A stretch of DNA of 64,000 nucleotides from Charina bottae. Lineage: Eukaryota > Chordata > Lepidosauria > Squamata > Charinaidae. The notes beneath the pieces were generated by a model. That model worked only from the letters and a program-made list of their open reading frames with translations, was not told the DNA's origin and did no database searches. Location of the stretch: positions 1 to 64,000 of the forward strand of contig JALMGJ010000151.1 of NCBI GenBank assembly GCA_023362775.1, written 5' to 3'. Position numbers and translations under genes: made by a program. Positions 62,013-64,000 of this stretch are shown here, piece by piece; the first letter of the stretch is position 1, and every line of letters starts with the position of its first letter.

Positions 62013-63002
62013 CTTAGAGGCACTTTTGGATGCTTGATTTGGGACGGCAAAATTTTTGGCCCAAAAATCCAAAAATTCCTGACCGCGGAGTCAGGAAAAC
62101 CTCCCGGGATGGGCCGGACGGAATCAGGTCAAATTGAAAAACGAAGTCCGCCATGAGATTCGGGGTTGAATTTAAGGCTTAGAGGCACTTTTGGATGCTT
62201 GATTTGGGACGGCATAATTTTTGGCCCAAAAATCCAAAAATTCCTGACCGCGGAGTCAGGAAAACCTCCCGGGATGGGCCGGACGGAATCTGGTCAAATT
62301 GAAAAACGAAGTCCGCCATGAGATTCGGGGTTGAATTTAAGGCTTAGAGGCACTTTTGGATGCTTGATTTGTGACGGCAAAATTTTTGGCCCAAAAATCC
62401 AAAAATTCCTGACCACGGAGTCAAGAAAACCTCCCGGGATGGGCCGGACGGAATCAGGTCAAATTGAAAAACGAAGTCTGCGATGAGATTCGGGGTTGAA
62501 TTTAAGGCTTAGAGGCACTTTTGGATGCTTGATTTGGGACGGCAAAATTTTTGGCCCAAAAATCCAAAAATTCCTGACCGCGGAGTCAGGAAAACCTCCC
62601 GGGATGGGCTGGACGGAATCAGGTCAAATTGAAAAACGAAGTCCGCCATGAGATTCGGGGTTGAATTTAAGGCTTAGAGGCACTTTTGGATGCTTGATTT
62701 GGGACGGCAAAATTTTTGGCCCAAAAATCCAAAAATTCCTGACCGCGGAGTCAGGAAAACCTCCCGGGATGGGCCGGACGGAATCAGGTCAAATTGAAAA
62801 ACGAAGTCTGCCATGAGATTCGGGGTTCAATTTAAGGCTTAGAGGCACTTTTGGATGCTTGATTTGGGACGGCAAAATTTTTGGCCCAAAAATCCAAAAA
62901 TTCCTGACCGCGGAGTCAGGAAAACCTCCCGGGATGGGCCGGACGGAATCAGGTCAAATTGAAAAACGAAGTCCGCCATGAGATTCGGGGTTGAATTTAA
63001 GG
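62013..63002 (+). repeat. Hexamer HOR, 990 bp, copy 2
   Basis: Tandem copy with GTGACGG at 62371, GATGGGCTGG at 62601 and GGTTCAATTT at about 62824, each 990 bp after copy 1. The sixth unit has GGGCCGG rather than GGGCGGG. Confidence 0.9.
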
Positions 63003-63992
63003 CTTAGAGGCACTTTTGGATGCTTGATTTTGGACGGCATAATTTTTGGCCCAAAAATCCAAAAATTCCTGACCGCGGAGTCAGGAAAACCTCCCGGGAT
63101 GGGCCGGACGGAATCAGGTCAAATTGAAAAACGAAGTCCGCCATGAGATTCGGCGTTGAATTTAAGGCTTAGAGGCACTTTTGGATGCTTGATTTGGGAC
63201 GGCAAAATTTTTGGCCCAAAAATCCAAAAATTCCTGACCGCGGAGTCAGGAAAACCTCCCGGGATGGGCCGGACGGAATCTGGTCAAATTGAAAAACGAA
63301 GTCCGCCATGAGATTCGGGGTTGAATTTAAGGCTTAGAGGCACTTTTGGATGCTTGATTTGTGACGGCAAAATTTTTGGCCCAAAAATCCAAAAATTCCT
63401 GACCACGGAGTCAAGAAAACCTCCCGGGATGGGCCGGACGGAATCAGGTCAAATTGAAAAACGAAGTCCGCGATGAGATTCGGGGTTGAATTTAAGGCTT
63501 AGAGGCACTTTTGGATGCTTGATTTGGGACGGCAAAATTTTTGGCCCAAAAATCCAAAAATTCCTGACCGCGGAGTCAGGAAAACCTCCCGGGATGGGCT
63601 GGACGGAATCAGGTCAAATTGAAAAACGAAGTCCGCCATGAGATTCGGGGTTGAATTTAAGGCTTAGAGGCACTTTTGGATGCTTGATTTGGGACGGCAA
63701 AATTTTTGGCCCAAAAATCCAAAAATTCCTGACCGCGGAGTCAGGAAAACCTCCCGGGATGGGCCGGACGGAATCAGGTCAAATTGAAAAACGAAGTCCG
63801 CCATGAGATTCGGGGTTGAATTTAAGGCTTAGAGGCACTTTTGGATGCTTGATTTGGGACGGCAAAATTTTTGGCCCAAAAATCCAAAAATTCCTGACCG
63901 CGGAGTCAGGAAAACCTCCCGGGATGGGCGGGACGGAATCAGGTCAAATTGAAAAACGAAGTCTGCCATGAGATTCGGGGTTGAATTTAAGG
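63003..63992 (+). repeat. Hexamer HOR, 990 bp, copy 3
   Basis: GTGACGG at 63361 and GATGGGCTGG at 63591 keep the 990-bp spacing. This copy is more diverged: the first unit is a GATTTTGG/T38 type, the second has A38, the third has GTCCGCGATG and the fifth lacks GGTTCAATTT. Confidence 0.88.
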
Positions 63993-64000
63993 CTTAGAGG
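63993..64000 (+). repeat. Partial monomer at right edge
   Basis: The last eight bases, CTTAGAGG, open the 389th monomer, so the array continues beyond the window. The left edge likewise starts in phase with no flank, so neither end of the array is seen. Confidence 0.95.

Larger units (their letters stand above)
1..64000 (+). repeat. 165-bp satellite tandem array, 388 monomers, gene-free
   Basis: The sequence repeats every 165 bp from base 1, beginning with CTTAGAGGCACTTTTGGATG and ending with GGGGTTGAATTTAAGG. Starts fall at 1, 166, 331, 496 and so on, and after correcting for nine length variants the last full monomer ends at 63992. All copies are in the same orientation with no spacer and no inserted element. 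By eye most monomers differ from consensus by only a few substitutions. The consensus has about 79 G+C of 165 and 9 CpG. This architecture is typical of eukaryotic centromeric or pericentromeric satellites; that role is inference, and a subtelomeric or interstitial heterochromatic block cannot be excluded. I do not recognise the family or species. Confidence 0.98.

Noticed and set aside
1..64000. CRISPR-like regular repeats
   Set aside because: There are no variable spacers: the entire 165 bp is repeated, so there is no repeat/spacer alternation and no cas gene.
1..64000. Tandem rDNA, 5S or tRNA gene cluster
   Set aside because: The 165-bp unit shows no 5S internal control region, no tRNA A/B boxes or cloverleaf and no T-run terminator in a consistent place, and it is too short for rDNA spacers.

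Overview
The whole window is one uninterrupted satellite DNA array. It is a head-to-tail tandem repeat with a 165-bp monomer, all in one orientation, starting in phase at base 1 and running off the right edge. By walking the repeat phase I count 388 complete monomers (1-63992) plus 8 bases of the next one. There is no credible protein gene, RNA gene, transposon, CRISPR array or unique spacer. The consensus is about 48% GC with 9 CpG sites per monomer. Only nine monomers have a length other than 165 bp, for a net loss of 28 bases over 64 kb.

A homogeneous, nucleosome-length satellite with nested higher-order repeats (HORs) points to a eukaryotic chromosome, most likely a centromeric or pericentromeric array of a plant or animal. 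I do not recognise the monomer as a named family and cannot assign a species. Centromere function is inferred from architecture only.

Layout, read from linked diagnostic variants (monomer positions counted from the C of CTTAGAGG). 1-11220: a heptamer-based mosaic (1155 bp), cleanest at 3301-5610. 11221-14685: a tetramer (660 bp). 13531-22440: a large tandem duplication of 26 then 28 monomers. 22441-28903: a mosaic rich in GTCACATT and GGGGTGGG variants, with a heptamer carrying a 10-bp deletion. 28904-29843: near-consensus transition. 29844-36771: two copies of a 21-mer (3464 bp). 36772-42709: two copies of an 18-mer (2969 bp). 41555-45842: two copies of a 13-mer (2144 bp). 45843-48647: partial octamer copy, then mosaic. 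48648-50957: two heptamers. 50958-54752: mosaic. 54753-58712: a 14-mer pair (2310-bp offset). 58218-60527: two heptamers. 61023-63992: three hexamers (990 bp).

The most interesting signals are the stack of abutting tandem duplications of different monomer number, a sharp switch of variant sets near 29 kb that divides the array into two subfamily domains, strong conservation of monomer length, and two dyads in every monomer, one of which is precisely broken by a 10-bp deletion that has itself been duplicated.
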